Part shown: piece by piece, positions 32,364 through 41,030 of the stretch | How the letters are laid out: every line of letters begins with the position of its first letter | Position numbering within the stretch: the first letter of the stretch is position 1 | DNA from: Kiritimatiellia bacterium | Lineage (GTDB): Bacteria; Verrucomicrobiota; Kiritimatiellia; RFP12; UBA1067 | DNA: 43,793 nucleotides | Assembly (NCBI GenBank): GCA_027858965.1 | Contig: JAQIBS010000052.1 | Coordinates: forward strand, 1-43,793 | Direction of reading: 5' to 3' | Position numbers and translations under genes: made by a program | Notes under the pieces: generated by a model | What the model was told of the DNA's origin: nothing | Seen by the model: the letters and a program-made list of their open reading frames with translations, nothing else | The model's database searches: none

Positions 32364-35300
32364 CTATTTTTGCCTGACAATCTCAACCCCTGAGATGATT
32401 GCACCATACTCTTTTGCACGCGGCACAAATATGAGATTCAACTCTCCGACACACTGGATATCTTTGAACTCCTTAACAACCCCTTTTCTTGCTCCCCCGG
32501 CAGTTGCTGTAACATCAAAAGATGAAAGCACCTTGGTATTATTCATAAACAGATCAAAAACACGCACTCCAGAATCAATCTGCTCCGGTTCAGCAAAATA
32601 GAGACGAACGGTATAACTCTTCTTTGCCTCGCTTGATTTTGCATTAGTTCCTCCTGAAGCAATAACTTTTGAATCACTTTGCTTCCCTGAAACACCGGCA
32701 GTCAAATATGGATCAAGGCTGAAATCTGAACTTGCCGCATTAATATTATGTCCTTCAATTGCTATGACATTGAGTCCCTTAACCAAAATTTTGCCGGCAC
32801 CGGCTATATTAAACCTGCTCCATTTATCTTTGGTCCGCTCATGACCGTTCTTTTTTGCAAATGCCACCCTTTTGCCATTGATGTATGCAATAAAGTAATC
32901 ATCATACCCAACCATCAGATCAAGTGAGTTAATCTGCTTGGGATCATCAATATTGAATTCTTTGCGGATATAGACAGAGGTATATTTGTTTTGCATATCG
33001 CTAAGTTTTGTCTGATCATCGCCATCGCCATAACCAAATCCCGCTTCGCTAAACTTCCACGACGAATCATCAAACCCAACTGTTTTCCAATTATTCACCG
33101 GCTGTTTCCCTGCAAGATAGGCCCACTCTGCCGACTTTGAAACCAGAACAATACTATTTTCATTCAACACCTCTTTCCCCTGGTTTCCAGAGGATGCCTG
33201 CCCGCCGGCACCTTTACCAAGATTGACTTTCACCTCACTGATATTCTCAGCACAGGAGGAATAAACCCAGTTGTACTCGCCCTTGCCAAAGCGAGCCGCA
33301 TTACCAAGATTCCACTTCACATCGCTATTAACCGAAATATCAGGGTCAGGCGACTGACCACCGACACTTGGATAGTCAACCCAGTATGTTTCACCGAACT
33401 TACGATCGCCAGGGGCTCCGAAATTCAACCCGATGCGACTAATACCGCCCACGCCGGGCTTAGAGATTGTAGTGGTGGTCCAGAACTCTATCTCCGGCAT
33501 ATGAACCATCGCCAGCGATGACTGATTCTGATATGAACAGTTGCATGTACGGGTATACTCAGGGGCATTCAGAACACCATCCGCCGCAATCAGATTGGCG
33601 CTGCACCCCGATTTAAAGCCACCAAAGCTTCCCGTTCCTCCATCATTAACAAGATCATAGAATGAGGCTGCTCCTGACCGGAAGGTGAGCAGGTATTCAG
33701 ATGCAACGGGGTAGTTACAGCCATAGGTGCGCTTCCATGTCCATGGTTCCGCCTCTCCTGTCACAGGGTTTATCCGCCCAACCGATTTACCGGTCAGCAA
33801 ATCCCACCGCCCACTCTCACTGATAATTGTGTCGGTGTGTATAATAGGGAATGTGGCATACTTAAAATCACGCTGCCACATAACACTGCCATCCATCCCT
33901 TTAAAAGCAGCCATCCTCGTACCAGCTTCACCGGGAACCATATCACGGGATGGCCGATTTGAAAGAAGCACTATGTTATGCTTTACAGAATAACTCAAAA
34001 AAGTACCAAATACTCCTTCACTCCTGCTCCACAGTTCTTTCCCGCTTTTCAGGTCAAATACCTTAATACAGGCAGGAGACTCCTTAGCCTCCTTACGTTT
34101 CCAAGGACTTATATGAGAGTAAGCCTGCCGGTCAAGAACGAAGAGTTTATTACCCCCAACCGTAATGCCATTGTTCGGATATCCGATCTTCGCTGTTGAT
34201 GTCCACATAACCCTTCCGTCATTGCGGTTCATCATAACCAGCTTGCGGTTCATACTCTTCTTATAGATATCATGAAAGATGTTGAACTTACTGTTCTTGA
34301 CAGCAACACTAGGTTGCTTTGCAGGATTTGAAAAATCAACTCCACCAATCAGGATATCTCCATAGATCCCTATATACCCCCAGTTCGCTTTCTCTGGCAG
34401 GTAAATCGTTGTAGTGCTCTTGCCGGTAACACTGTCCAACACCAGGCATTTTTCATCCTGTATCAGGTATACTTTATCCTCGGTTGCAACAAAGTTTGCA
34501 CCACGCACATTTGCCCCGGGGAAATGCATCTGGTTATATCCAACAACAAGTGGATCAGGATCGTATGTTTTCGTGAAAAATATACCCTCCTTATTTAAGC
34601 CCCGCAGCTCACGTTTCCATAGAACCCTTCCAGTGTAGACATCTCTCGCCGAAAAACTATCAATTCCCTGAATAAAGAGACGACCTCCAATAACCTGTTC
34701 ACCCGGCCCATGCGCATGCCGCGGAAGAACATCCATATTGGAACTCCCTCCCCACCAAAGAATGCCCAGAGGCAGCTTGACAACTTTGTCATCGGATTTA
34801 GCACTCTGCGCTATCGAACCGTAGTTGTGAGTCCACGATGCCGCACCTTTCAAAGCTCCCTCGCGAGTCACTGTTGTACCGGCTGAGCTCTTCACAACAC
34901 GATACCCCTTTTCAGAGAGCGCAGCCGTAAAGATACCAGCAGCCTCTGTGTTAAGAACAAAGAGCACTCCTCCGTATGGACGAAGGTTGTTGAGTAATTT
35001 AGCCACATCCGCTTTATCAAGTAAAACCCCGGAGCTACTGACAGCCAGCTCAATGGCATACGGAGCCAGATCAAAAGAGGAGGGTGTTCCAACATGAACA
35101 CTGATTCGTGATCCGTACACCCCAGCGGAATCCAGATACTCACGGGCCTTTTTGACTTTTTCTGCAGATCTATCCAAAACAACAAATTTATGTTCGGTCT
35201 TCGAAAGAAGGGCTTCGATCAGCGGTAGTGCATCGAGCCCGTTCACAAAAGCCCAACCGCTACGCGATTCAGTTTGCGCAAGAAGCACCTCCGCCAACTT

Positions 35301-36683
35301 AGCTCCGCCAACATATTTCCCAAGCGGCTCTGTCCCCTTCTCTTTAACAGACAAATTCTTCCGACCCTGACCAAATGCCATGATATCTCCATCAGCGGTA
35401 ACCGCGAAAAGTCTATCATCCGCTGCAATCAAACGGACAACATCACCATCCACAGCTACCTCCCAGAGTTTCTTCGCCTGCCTTTCTCCAGCAACATCTA
35501 TTGCTGTGATCTTTCCTTTGCCAGCGGCATATAACCGATTGCCCGCTTTGATCAAATCCCCACCTGCATCAACCCTTAACGACCAAAGAGGCTTAGTTGA
35601 TTGCAATTTGCCATTACTGTCACTATTAAAGGCGGCAACCTCATCTCCTGAGAAATAAACAATGCCATCTTCTAACACTGGCATTCCACTGATAGTTTTT
35701 TTAAGTAACCGGCTGCCACTGCTGATATCAAACTGCGTTGCTCCAGGTGGACGCCTCGCATCCCGTGCTCTCGTATAATAAACACCGCCAATAGCAGCGA
35801 CAAAATCCCCGCCCAGATATTTGGTGTATTTATCAAAATCATACCGGACGATATTGCCTGTATTACGGTCAACAATTGCAGGAATTGAACGTCCCCCCGG
35901 CACAAGCAGCTTATCCTTAATAACAACAAAAGCCCCCTGGGGCGCAACCCCTGCAAAGGCCATGCTCGGTTTATGTGGCTGCGCCTGATACCTGATAGAG
36001 TCATGATCATTCAGCCAGACAACCTTACCAGTTTCAGCATCAAGGGCATATATAAACACCCCCATAAACGGCCAGATACCTGCAGAAAAATAGACCGTTC
36101 CCTCTTCAATAACCGGGCCTCCGCGAATTGGCCACATTGAGATAATACGACGATTACCTATCAGCCTCCTCTCGGCGGGCGCCGCCTGAAATTTCCAAAC
36201 CTCTTTTCCTGTGGCAATATCAACACAGTAGAAGCAACCATCATCGGAACCGAAGTAGACTTTATTGTTACTAGCCGCAGGAGCGAGACGAATTGGCCCA
36301 TCGCAATAGAATGTCCATTTATTCTCCCCTGTACGTGTATCAATGGCGATCAGCTTGTCGCTATCATTAAATCCGACCATAAGTGTCTGGCCGCTCACAA
36401 TCGGCTCAAACGCTTTGTCATACTGCATCAGGTAGTTGTTAAGGGGGCTGTCCCAAACCTGGACCCGCGGAGAAAAGGAGCGTTTCCACACCAAACCCGG
36501 CACACCATCAGGAAGCTGCTCTGTCGAAACCGCGGTTCTGCCGGAATCACATCGCCACATCGGCCAGTCACCGGCATGTGCATAACACACAAGCGATATA
36601 AACACACCGGATGTAAATAATTTAAAAGAAACGGATGCCGCAATGTTTAAAATATATTTGTCTCTCATTAAAAAACAGCCCAT
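32364..36683 (-). CDS. Giant exported PQQ-like double beta-propeller protein with embedded methyltransferase-like, jelly-roll and malectin domains
   Basis: 1439 aa. Signal peptide about 6-37. First PQQ-like propeller (about 38-440; repeated blades such as GKEVWKF, TGENKWTF). A Rossmann/SAM-methyltransferase-like segment follows (about 455-605: WAFVNGLDALPLIEALL, FVVLDRSAEKVKKAREYL, LRPYGGVLFVLN). The second propeller (about 610-1110) contains the Cys-rich CNCSYQNQSSLAMVHMP seen in planctomycete relatives. After WVYSSCAENISEVKV a beta-galactosidase-type jelly roll is inserted (about 1180-1335, VYIRKEFNI, VGYDDYFIAYINGKRV). A malectin-like domain closes the protein (YTVRLYFAEPE...ISGVEIV). It is periplasmic or surface-located, and carbohydrate binding is likely. 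ATG 36683 has GGAA upstream; ATG 36668 is an alternative start. Confidence 0.85.
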   Translation of the reverse strand: MGCFLMRDKYILNIAASVSFKLFTSGVFISLVCYAHAGDWPMWRCDSGRTAVSTEQLPDGVPGLVWKRSFSPRVQVWDSPLNNYLMQYDKAFEPIVSGQTLMVGFNDSDKLIAIDTRTGENKWTFYCDGPIRLAPAASNNKVYFGSDDGCFYCVDIATGKEVWKFQAAPAERRLIGNRRIISMWPIRGGPVIEEGTVYFSAGIWPFMGVFIYALDAETGKVVWLNDHDSIRYQAQPHKPSMAFAGVAPQGAFVVIKDKLLVPGGRSIPAIVDRNTGNIVRYDFDKYTKYLGGDFVAAIGGVYYTRARDARRPPGATQFDISSGSRLLKKTISGMPVLEDGIVYFSGDEVAAFNSDSNGKLQSTKPLWSLRVDAGGDLIKAGNRLYAAGKGKITAIDVAGERQAKKLWEVAVDGDVVRLIAADDRLFAVTADGDIMAFGQGRKNLSVKEKGTEPLGKYVGGAKLAEVLLAQTESRSGWAFVNGLDALPLIEALLSKTEHKFVVLDRSAEKVKKAREYLDSAGVYGSRISVHVGTPSSFDLAPYAIELAVSSSGVLLDKADVAKLLNNLRPYGGVLFVLNTEAAGIFTAALSEKGYRVVKSSAGTTVTREGALKGAASWTHNYGSIAQSAKSDDKVVKLPLGILWWGGSSNMDVLPRHAHGPGEQVIGGRLFIQGIDSFSARDVYTGRVLWKRELRGLNKEGIFFTKTYDPDPLVVGYNQMHFPGANVRGANFVATEDKVYLIQDEKCLVLDSVTGKSTTTIYLPEKANWGYIGIYGDILIGGVDFSNPAKQPSVAVKNSKFNIFHDIYKKSMNRKLVMMNRNDGRVMWTSTAKIGYPNNGITVGGNKLFVLDRQAYSHISPWKRKEAKESPACIKVFDLKSGKELWSRSEGVFGTFLSYSVKHNIVLLSNRPSRDMVPGEAGTRMAAFKGMDGSVMWQRDFKYATFPIIHTDTIISESGRWDLLTGKSVGRINPVTGEAEPWTWKRTYGCNYPVASEYLLTFRSGAASFYDLVNDGGTGSFGGFKSGCSANLIAADGVLNAPEYTRTCNCSYQNQSSLAMVHMPEIEFWTTTTISKPGVGGISRIGLNFGAPGDRKFGETYWVDYPSVGGQSPDPDISVNSDVKWNLGNAARFGKGEYNWVYSSCAENISEVKVNLGKGAGGQASSGNQGKEVLNENSIVLVSKSAEWAYLAGKQPVNNWKTVGFDDSSWKFSEAGFGYGDGDDQTKLSDMQNKYTSVYIRKEFNIDDPKQINSLDLMVGYDDYFIAYINGKRVAFAKKNGHERTKDKWSRFNIAGAGKILVKGLNVIAIEGHNINAASSDFSLDPYLTAGVSGKQSDSKVIASGGTNAKSSEAKKSYTVRLYFAEPEQIDSGVRVFDLFMNNTKVLSSFDVTATAGGARKGVVKEFKDIQCVGELNLIFVPRAKEYGAIISGVEIVRQK

Positions 36684-36790
36684 AATAAAAGTATTCCTGA
36701 TTTCAGGAAAACATCACAGTAACCATTTCTTCGGAAACACACAATCATTTTTTATTGTTATATCTAAGTCGGTCATCTTATTATAAAAGG

Positions 36791-36869
36791 AACCGCGAAG
36801 CGGTATTAAATAATGCACGGCGAGTGCATTATTATTACAAAACTGTAAAGTTTGATATTTAAACTTTAC
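36791..36869. repeat. Three consecutive perfect hairpins
   Basis: ACCGC-GAA-GCGGT (36792-36804); a 10-bp stem around loop GGCGA (36809-36818, 36824-36833); and GTAAAGTTT / AAACTTTAC (36845-36853, 36861-36869). They lie between the divergent propeller and acyltransferase genes, 35-110 bp upstream of the latter. Confidence 0.8.
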
Positions 36870-36903
36870 CTATCTGGCTAATTATGATATTTTTTTAGGT
36901 TTT

Positions 36904-37935
36904 ATGGGACAAGATAAATATAAAAAAACTATCAGGGCATTGAGACGACCATTTGAATGGATTGGGATATATCTTGCCTATTTGATTGTCCCCTGCTTCA
37001 CACGCAAAGGGTGTATGTTTCTGGCAAGTTTTGGTGCCACTATCGGCATACTTTTCTGTAGCAAAAACAAAGCTGTCTCAAAAGCTAATCTTAAAATTAT
37101 ATATGGAAACCGGCTAACCCCCTACCGTGAAAAAGTCATAATTTATCACTCTTTTCGCAATATGTCAGCAGTTCTGGTAAACCTGTTCTGGACCTCACGC
37201 GACAGTCGTAAACGCCTAGAGCAGCTAACCGTCATAGACGAATCAATGCGGGCCTGTATTCAGAAAGCCAAGCCATCTATCAACATAAGCGCACATATCG
37301 GTAACTGGGAGATGCTCTCACAGGCATGCGTACTTAACGACGTACCTATGATGACAGTCGCCAAAGATATTGGCACCACCGCTATGACCAAGCGTCTGGC
37401 CCAGACCCGCTCAGTGATTGGACAGACGATTGTTGCCAAGGACGGCGCCTTACGTCATCTGATTTATGCAATCCGACATGGATCCAGCCTAGGGCTCCTG
37501 GTGGATCAGCATACACCCGTCAGACAGGGCGGCACATGGCTGACCTTCTTTGGAATCCCGGTTGATGTCTCGATATCACCGGCAAACCTCTCACGTAAGC
37601 TCAAAATTCCAATTATTGTTGCCTGGTCACGTCCTTTAAAAGATGGCCGTTATAAAGTAGAATATCTTAAACAATTTGATCCTGAACCGGAAGTTGATGA
37701 TACTAAAAGAAGTCAGGAGATTGTCGCACTCTTCGAAACAGTTATTCGCAGACATCCCTCCTGCTGGTGCTTAAACTACCGCCGTTGGAGAGGAATTCGC
37801 GAAGGAGACAATCCCGCGATATACCCCTACTACGCCCGACCTGTGCGTCCCCAAAGGTTGTGGGGTGCTGGGGAGGGAAAAAGTGCGAGAGTGCGCAAAT
37901 CCACTTTCCTGGCACAAGCGCGAAAAAATTCATAA
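36904..37935 (+). CDS. LpxL/HtrB-type lysophospholipid (lipid A) acyltransferase
   Basis: 343 aa. An N-terminal hydrophobic helix (about 18-50) anchors it to the inner membrane. The catalytic HX4E motif is SAHIGNWEM (His131, Glu136), followed by GLLVDQHTP (substrate-binding, about 197-206) and FFGIPVDVSISPANLS. It adds a late fatty acyl chain to Kdo-lipid A or a related lipid. The last 28 residues (from RPQRLWGAGEGK) are basic, unlike the family, and coincide with the change into the accessory region, so the 3' end may have been replaced. It is divergent from the propeller gene, with three hairpins between them. Start ATG at 36904 with AGG a few bases upstream. Confidence 0.87.
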   Translation: MGQDKYKKTIRALRRPFEWIGIYLAYLIVPCFTRKGCMFLASFGATIGILFCSKNKAVSKANLKIIYGNRLTPYREKVIIYHSFRNMSAVLVNLFWTSRDSRKRLEQLTVIDESMRACIQKAKPSINISAHIGNWEMLSQACVLNDVPMMTVAKDIGTTAMTKRLAQTRSVIGQTIVAKDGALRHLIYAIRHGSSLGLLVDQHTPVRQGGTWLTFFGIPVDVSISPANLSRKLKIPIIVAWSRPLKDGRYKVEYLKQFDPEPEVDDTKRSQEIVALFETVIRRHPSCWCLNYRRWRGIREGDNPAIYPYYARPVRPQRLWGAGEGKSARVRKSTFLAQARKNS

Positions 37936-38050
37936 CCGTAATATGTGTAACTAGTGTCCATATATGCACCTTTTAATTTGCTTTCCTGTTTGTCATCACA
38001 TATATCAGACAGGATAAACATAAAAAAGGGATAAAAAAAGGACGAAGAAG

Positions 38051-38449
38051 ATGAAGGGCACGAATCTCACGGTCACGGGGGTCAGTCAGTTGCCCGGCAC
38101 ATCTTCCGCCCTGCCACTCAGCGACCCAATACCGGGATATGCACTTGTCTCCCTCGACTCCTCCGCCTTCTCCGACTGTACATCCCTCACCTCCGTCACC
38201 ATCCCCGTCAGCGTCACCTCCAACATCCGCTACTACGCCTTCAAGGGCTGCTCCTCCCTCACCTCCGTCTACATTCAAGGCGATGCCCCCTCATCCTTTT
38301 CATCCACAATTTTCGCCAATACCCCCGATCTGGGAGCTACGCGCGTCTACACCGTCGAGGGCAGGGCGTCATTGACGGGGAACTGGCAGTCGCCCGCTAA
38401 CGCCACACATCGTTACTTCCGAGTGAAGGTGTCGATGGACATCCCCTGA
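38051..38449 (+). pseudogene. BspA-type leucine-rich-repeat surface protein, C-terminal remnant
   Basis: 132 codons. Two LRR_5/BspA repeats are visible (AFSDCTSLTSVTIP, AFKGCSSLTSVYIQGDAP) followed by the C-terminal module common in PVC surface proteins (VEGRASLTGNW...HRYFRVKVSM). There is no signal peptide, and full-length relatives have many more repeats, so this is the 3' piece of a larger gene whose start was lost. A GGACGAAGAAG stretch sits upstream of the ATG, so some translation cannot be excluded. Confidence 0.6.
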
Positions 38450-38698
38450 CGCGGTCGCCATTGAGGACACCAAACCTGCCATCGCCGCCGTATCCCAAGG
38501 GAGTCCCACGGGTTCCGTCCTCGGTCCTGATACGTAGGGGGGGTGGCTCACACACAACGATATGGTTTGAAAGCATAACAAGGGGGTACGGACCTTTTCA
38601 GGGGGGTGCCTCTTCTGTGTAAGCGCAACTCAATTTTTATTTTTTGTTTGCCCCCGGAGCCTTTTCAGGTTAGATGACCCCTTAGATCAAAGATAAAT
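38450..38698. other. Gene-free stretch between the LRR remnant and the first cassette
   Basis: Holds a direct repeat of the word CCTTTTCAGG (near 38596-38605 and 38659-38668), the second immediately followed by GTTAGAT (38669-38675), which fits the integron core consensus GTTRRRY. No matching left arm was found, so no site is called. No coding potential. Confidence 0.4.
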
Positions 38699-38835
38699 AA
38701 CCTATGCAGCAACTTGACTTAAGTCTTATTTCTAATTATTATGTTGGCGTTGATTGAGTTGGTGTTGATCAGTGGAACAAGTAATTCTGTTTATTTCTCT
38801 CTTCGATATCAGGATAGCAAGCAAATTTGACTTTT
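38699..38835 (+). repeat. Cassette leader, copy 1
   Basis: Homologous to 40009-40147: the first 45 bp match at 35 positions without gaps, then a variable 62-64 bp, then a 30-bp block matching at 23 positions (TAGCAAGCAAATTTG core). It carries the promoter at 38714-38742 and reaches the start region of the HEPN-like gene. Confidence 0.75.
38714..38742 (+). promoter_or_regulatory. Sigma-70 promoter in leader 1
   Basis: -35 TTGACT (38714-38719), exactly 17-bp spacer, -10 TATTAT (38737-38742). Both hexamers match consensus at 5 of 6, and both the position and the spacing are conserved in leader 2. Confidence 0.75.
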
Positions 38836-38856
38836 ACTAAGATGTTGGACCATGAG

Positions 38857-39909
38857 ATGAACACGAAGAAAACACAGCGCGAGAAGAAGGGGCTATTTCT
38901 CTACATCACCCCCGTGACAGGTGTTTACCTCGGTGATGCCATAAAGGGTGAGTACCGTATCGACGAAGTCACACTCTTTTCCCCAAAGCGTTTTCTGCGC
39001 ACAAGGCGTTTCGTGTTTGGTTACGACAAGTGGCGAAAAGAAGCGGCGAAATATCCGGCTCTCACGTCAAGTTCTGTGATCGCCGCCGTATCTGCCGGCG
39101 GAGATTCCGATACTGCTCGACATTACGGACACAGTCTGATCAAGGATGAGTTGAGCATCCTCTCCAGTTCACGCCTCGGGTATCACAGCCGTGACCGACG
39201 AGGAATCGTCGGAATCGCTGGATGCCTTGACTCCTACGATACTGAGGACTTACTTCTGGGCCAAACAGTCGATCTGATGCAGACGTCGAGCAGGCGCCAT
39301 GCGACTGATCAATTGAGGATTACAGATGAATTTCTCAAGATGCAGGATCAGTTCTTCCCGTACCGTCGCCTTATCCAGATGATCCGTGATCGCCATCACG
39401 TCGATGACAATTGGCGACATCTCTTACGTAACGTGGCAATTCTGGCGGGAAGAAGCCAGAACGCCATTGAGACGGCCGATGCATTCCTTTGGAATATGAT
39501 TGGACTAGAGCAGCTTCTTCTAGGTGAGGAGGAGCATAGCGGCCATCAGGCAAAGCTTATGGCTAGATGCAAAGCTCTCTTCGGTTATTGTCCTCTTTGG
39601 GAACGCACTGGCCTTGATGCCGCATTTAAGAAGATCTACAATGCTCGCTGTGGTCTTGTTCACGAAGGTAACAGGAGCTCAATCTCACTAGATCACGTCA
39701 TAATCTCTGACCTCATCCTGTCAAATGTAATTGGGAATCTGGTTTTCAATTCTTCTCGCATCCCAAACAAGAGCGCGCTTATTGAGCATTCGGAGAAAGC
39801 AAAGGCTCGGGCACGTCTCGGAATGGATGCCCGAGGTAAAGGCTGGCACTGGCATTTCTCACACCTTCACTATTCCGAAGACCGATTAAAAAAGTTCTGG
39901 GCATTATAG
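38857..39909 (+). CDS. HEPN-like (Apea-type) hypothetical protein
   Basis: 350 aa from the ATG at 38857, chosen because GGA lies 7 bases upstream; the frame is open from TTG 38827. The N-terminal 200 residues match nothing I recognise. The C-terminal part is helical and HEPN-like: a conserved-type start AFLWNMIGLEQLLLGEEEH, then AFKKIYNARCGLVHEGNR with an Rx4H motif (Arg264, His269 in this numbering), the catalytic signature of HEPN RNases, here in the Apea-like style ending in VHEG. RNA cleavage as part of defence is inference from the motif and from the adjacent type I restriction locus. It has its own promoter in leader 1 and an attC-like element after its stop codon. Confidence 0.65.
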   Translation: MNTKKTQREKKGLFLYITPVTGVYLGDAIKGEYRIDEVTLFSPKRFLRTRRFVFGYDKWRKEAAKYPALTSSSVIAAVSAGGDSDTARHYGHSLIKDELSILSSSRLGYHSRDRRGIVGIAGCLDSYDTEDLLLGQTVDLMQTSSRRHATDQLRITDEFLKMQDQFFPYRRLIQMIRDRHHVDDNWRHLLRNVAILAGRSQNAIETADAFLWNMIGLEQLLLGEEEHSGHQAKLMARCKALFGYCPLWERTGLDAAFKKIYNARCGLVHEGNRSSISLDHVIISDLILSNVIGNLVFNSSRIPNKSALIEHSEKAKARARLGMDARGKGWHWHFSHLHYSEDRLKKFWAL

Positions 39910-39918
39910 AAATATGAG

Positions 39919-39997
39919 ATGGACAACAAGACGAATCCACGCTATCGGAGGGGACCGCCGAAGCGTGACTCACGAGGCGATCCCGCCGGTGTTCTAG
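39919..39997 (+). other. Degenerate attC-like element after the HEPN-like gene
   Basis: The left arm AACAAGACGAATCCACGC (39925-39942) closely matches the left arm of the site at 41031-41090. ACGC plus GAATC pair with GCGT plus GACTC (39963-39971) with one mismatch and one extrahelical C, as in the other site. The right-hand GTT (39991-39993) lies farther away, and an extra internal hairpin (GGGGACCGCC...GGCGATCCC) is present. It is either a long-loop attC variant or a rearranged one. Confidence 0.4.
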
Positions 39998-40008
39998 GAG
40001 TGGGTGAA

Positions 40009-40147
40009 AACCTAAGTGGCATCTTGACTTAAGATTTAATTCCGATTACTATGAATTCTGTTTAAGTATTTGATAGCGTGTATTGGAAACGAGGAATCCT
40101 GCCTGTTTTCCACCTCAACATACGGTTAGCAGGCAAATTTGCCTTAT
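40009..40147 (+). repeat. Cassette leader, copy 2
   Basis: Counterpart of 38699-38835 (see that entry). The distal block here contains the perfect palindrome GGCAAATTTGCC (40132-40143), reduced to CAAATTTG in copy 1. Confidence 0.75.
40024..40052 (+). promoter_or_regulatory. Sigma-70 promoter in leader 2
   Basis: -35 TTGACT (40024-40029), 17-bp spacer, -10 TACTAT (40047-40052). It would give a leader of about 250 nt before the lipoprotein gene. Confidence 0.65.
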
Positions 40148-40242
40148 AAATTGGATCACCTACAATGTTGAATTTGTTATTTTTTACTGCACGACCCCGA
40201 TACCACCAGTGAGGCATTCGGTTGGACATGCCCCCCCTTTTT

Positions 40243-40259
40243 CCGTTTTTCGAAAACGG
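40243..40259. repeat. Perfect hairpin in the lipoprotein leader
   Basis: CCGTTTT-TCG-AAAACGG, extended by one T-A pair to 40242-40260. It lies 49 bp before the start codon, within the transcript from the leader 2 promoter. Confidence 0.6.
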
Positions 40260-40308
40260 ATGGTTTAAAAGGCAAGTGCCTGGGCAAAAGAGAGAAAGGA
40301 ACGTCATT

Positions 40309-41022
40309 ATGCGATATGCGATTTATGTTCTTAGCGTCATTCTTCTTTTCACAGGGTGCGGGAGACCATCATCATCCACTTCTAGTCACCACGCTTTTGA
40401 GGCCAAGACTTTCCTAGGCTTGAAAATCGGGATGACTAAAAATGATGTAACGAGAGTATTAGAGTCATCAGGTTTGCCGTATCAAATTGAAGAAAGTGAC
40501 CCAGAAGCAACGATTCAAAGATCAAAGCAGAGTTTGATAAATCAAGGCGACACTCAACTAGCTAATGCTATTTGGGGAGATAATGCAGAGATGCAACAAA
40601 CGGCGAAGAGAATAAAGGAATCAGGATACGATTGTCTTAAAATACGCGTAAAAGGTAATGCACGTCTAAAAGGTATGAACTTGATTATAGTTTGGATCGA
40701 GAGTTGGAAGATCAGAGAAATAACAGTGGAAAACATATTCCTTGACGAAGAGAAAAAGGAAAAAGCTGACAGGACATATGATGCTTTGTTGACTATCCTA
40801 AAAAAGGAAAAAGGAAAGCCGGAACTGGAGATAACTCGCAGGGGCAACGTCTGCGCCAATTGGATCATGCAGGATGAGCATATTATACTTAGGCGCAGCT
40901 TCGATTGGGATAGGAATTGCTTCATTGTCGCCACAACTAAAATGACACATCCTCCAGGTGGAGCTAAAAAATCGAGGGAAATACTACGTAATTTCATTCA
41001 ACCTGAGAAAGATTTGAAATGA
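40309..41022 (+). CDS. Predicted lipoprotein, function unknown
   Basis: 237 aa from ATG 40309, which has AAAGGA 8 bases upstream; the frame is open further to 40222, but the start of the signal peptide fixes the call. A signal peptide with lipobox LLFTGC (Cys17) is followed by a Ser-rich linker and GLKIGMTKNDVTRVLESSGLPY, a pattern like the BamE/SmpA-type start (GMTxxDV), then an unrecognised alpha/beta body with charged helices. It is an accessory gene on an apparent cassette between two attC-like elements; membrane anchoring is the only property that can be supported. Confidence 0.7.
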   Translation: MRYAIYVLSVILLFTGCGRPSSSTSSHHAFEAKTFLGLKIGMTKNDVTRVLESSGLPYQIEESDPEATIQRSKQSLINQGDTQLANAIWGDNAEMQQTAKRIKESGYDCLKIRVKGNARLKGMNLIIVWIESWKIREITVENIFLDEEKKEKADRTYDALLTILKKEKGKPELEITRRGNVCANWIMQDEHIILRRSFDWDRNCFIVATTKMTHPPGGAKKSREILRNFIQPEKDLK

Positions 41023-41030
41023 AAACAATG

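Noticed and set aside
38575..38675. A third attC-like site ending in GTTAGAT before the first leader
   Set aside because: The right core fits GTTRRRY, but no left arm pairs convincingly with it; only a direct repeat CCTTTTCAGG is present.
39910..40308. Small gene between the two cassette genes
   Set aside because: Frames here are short, lack start signals and cover the homologous leader and the attC-like element.
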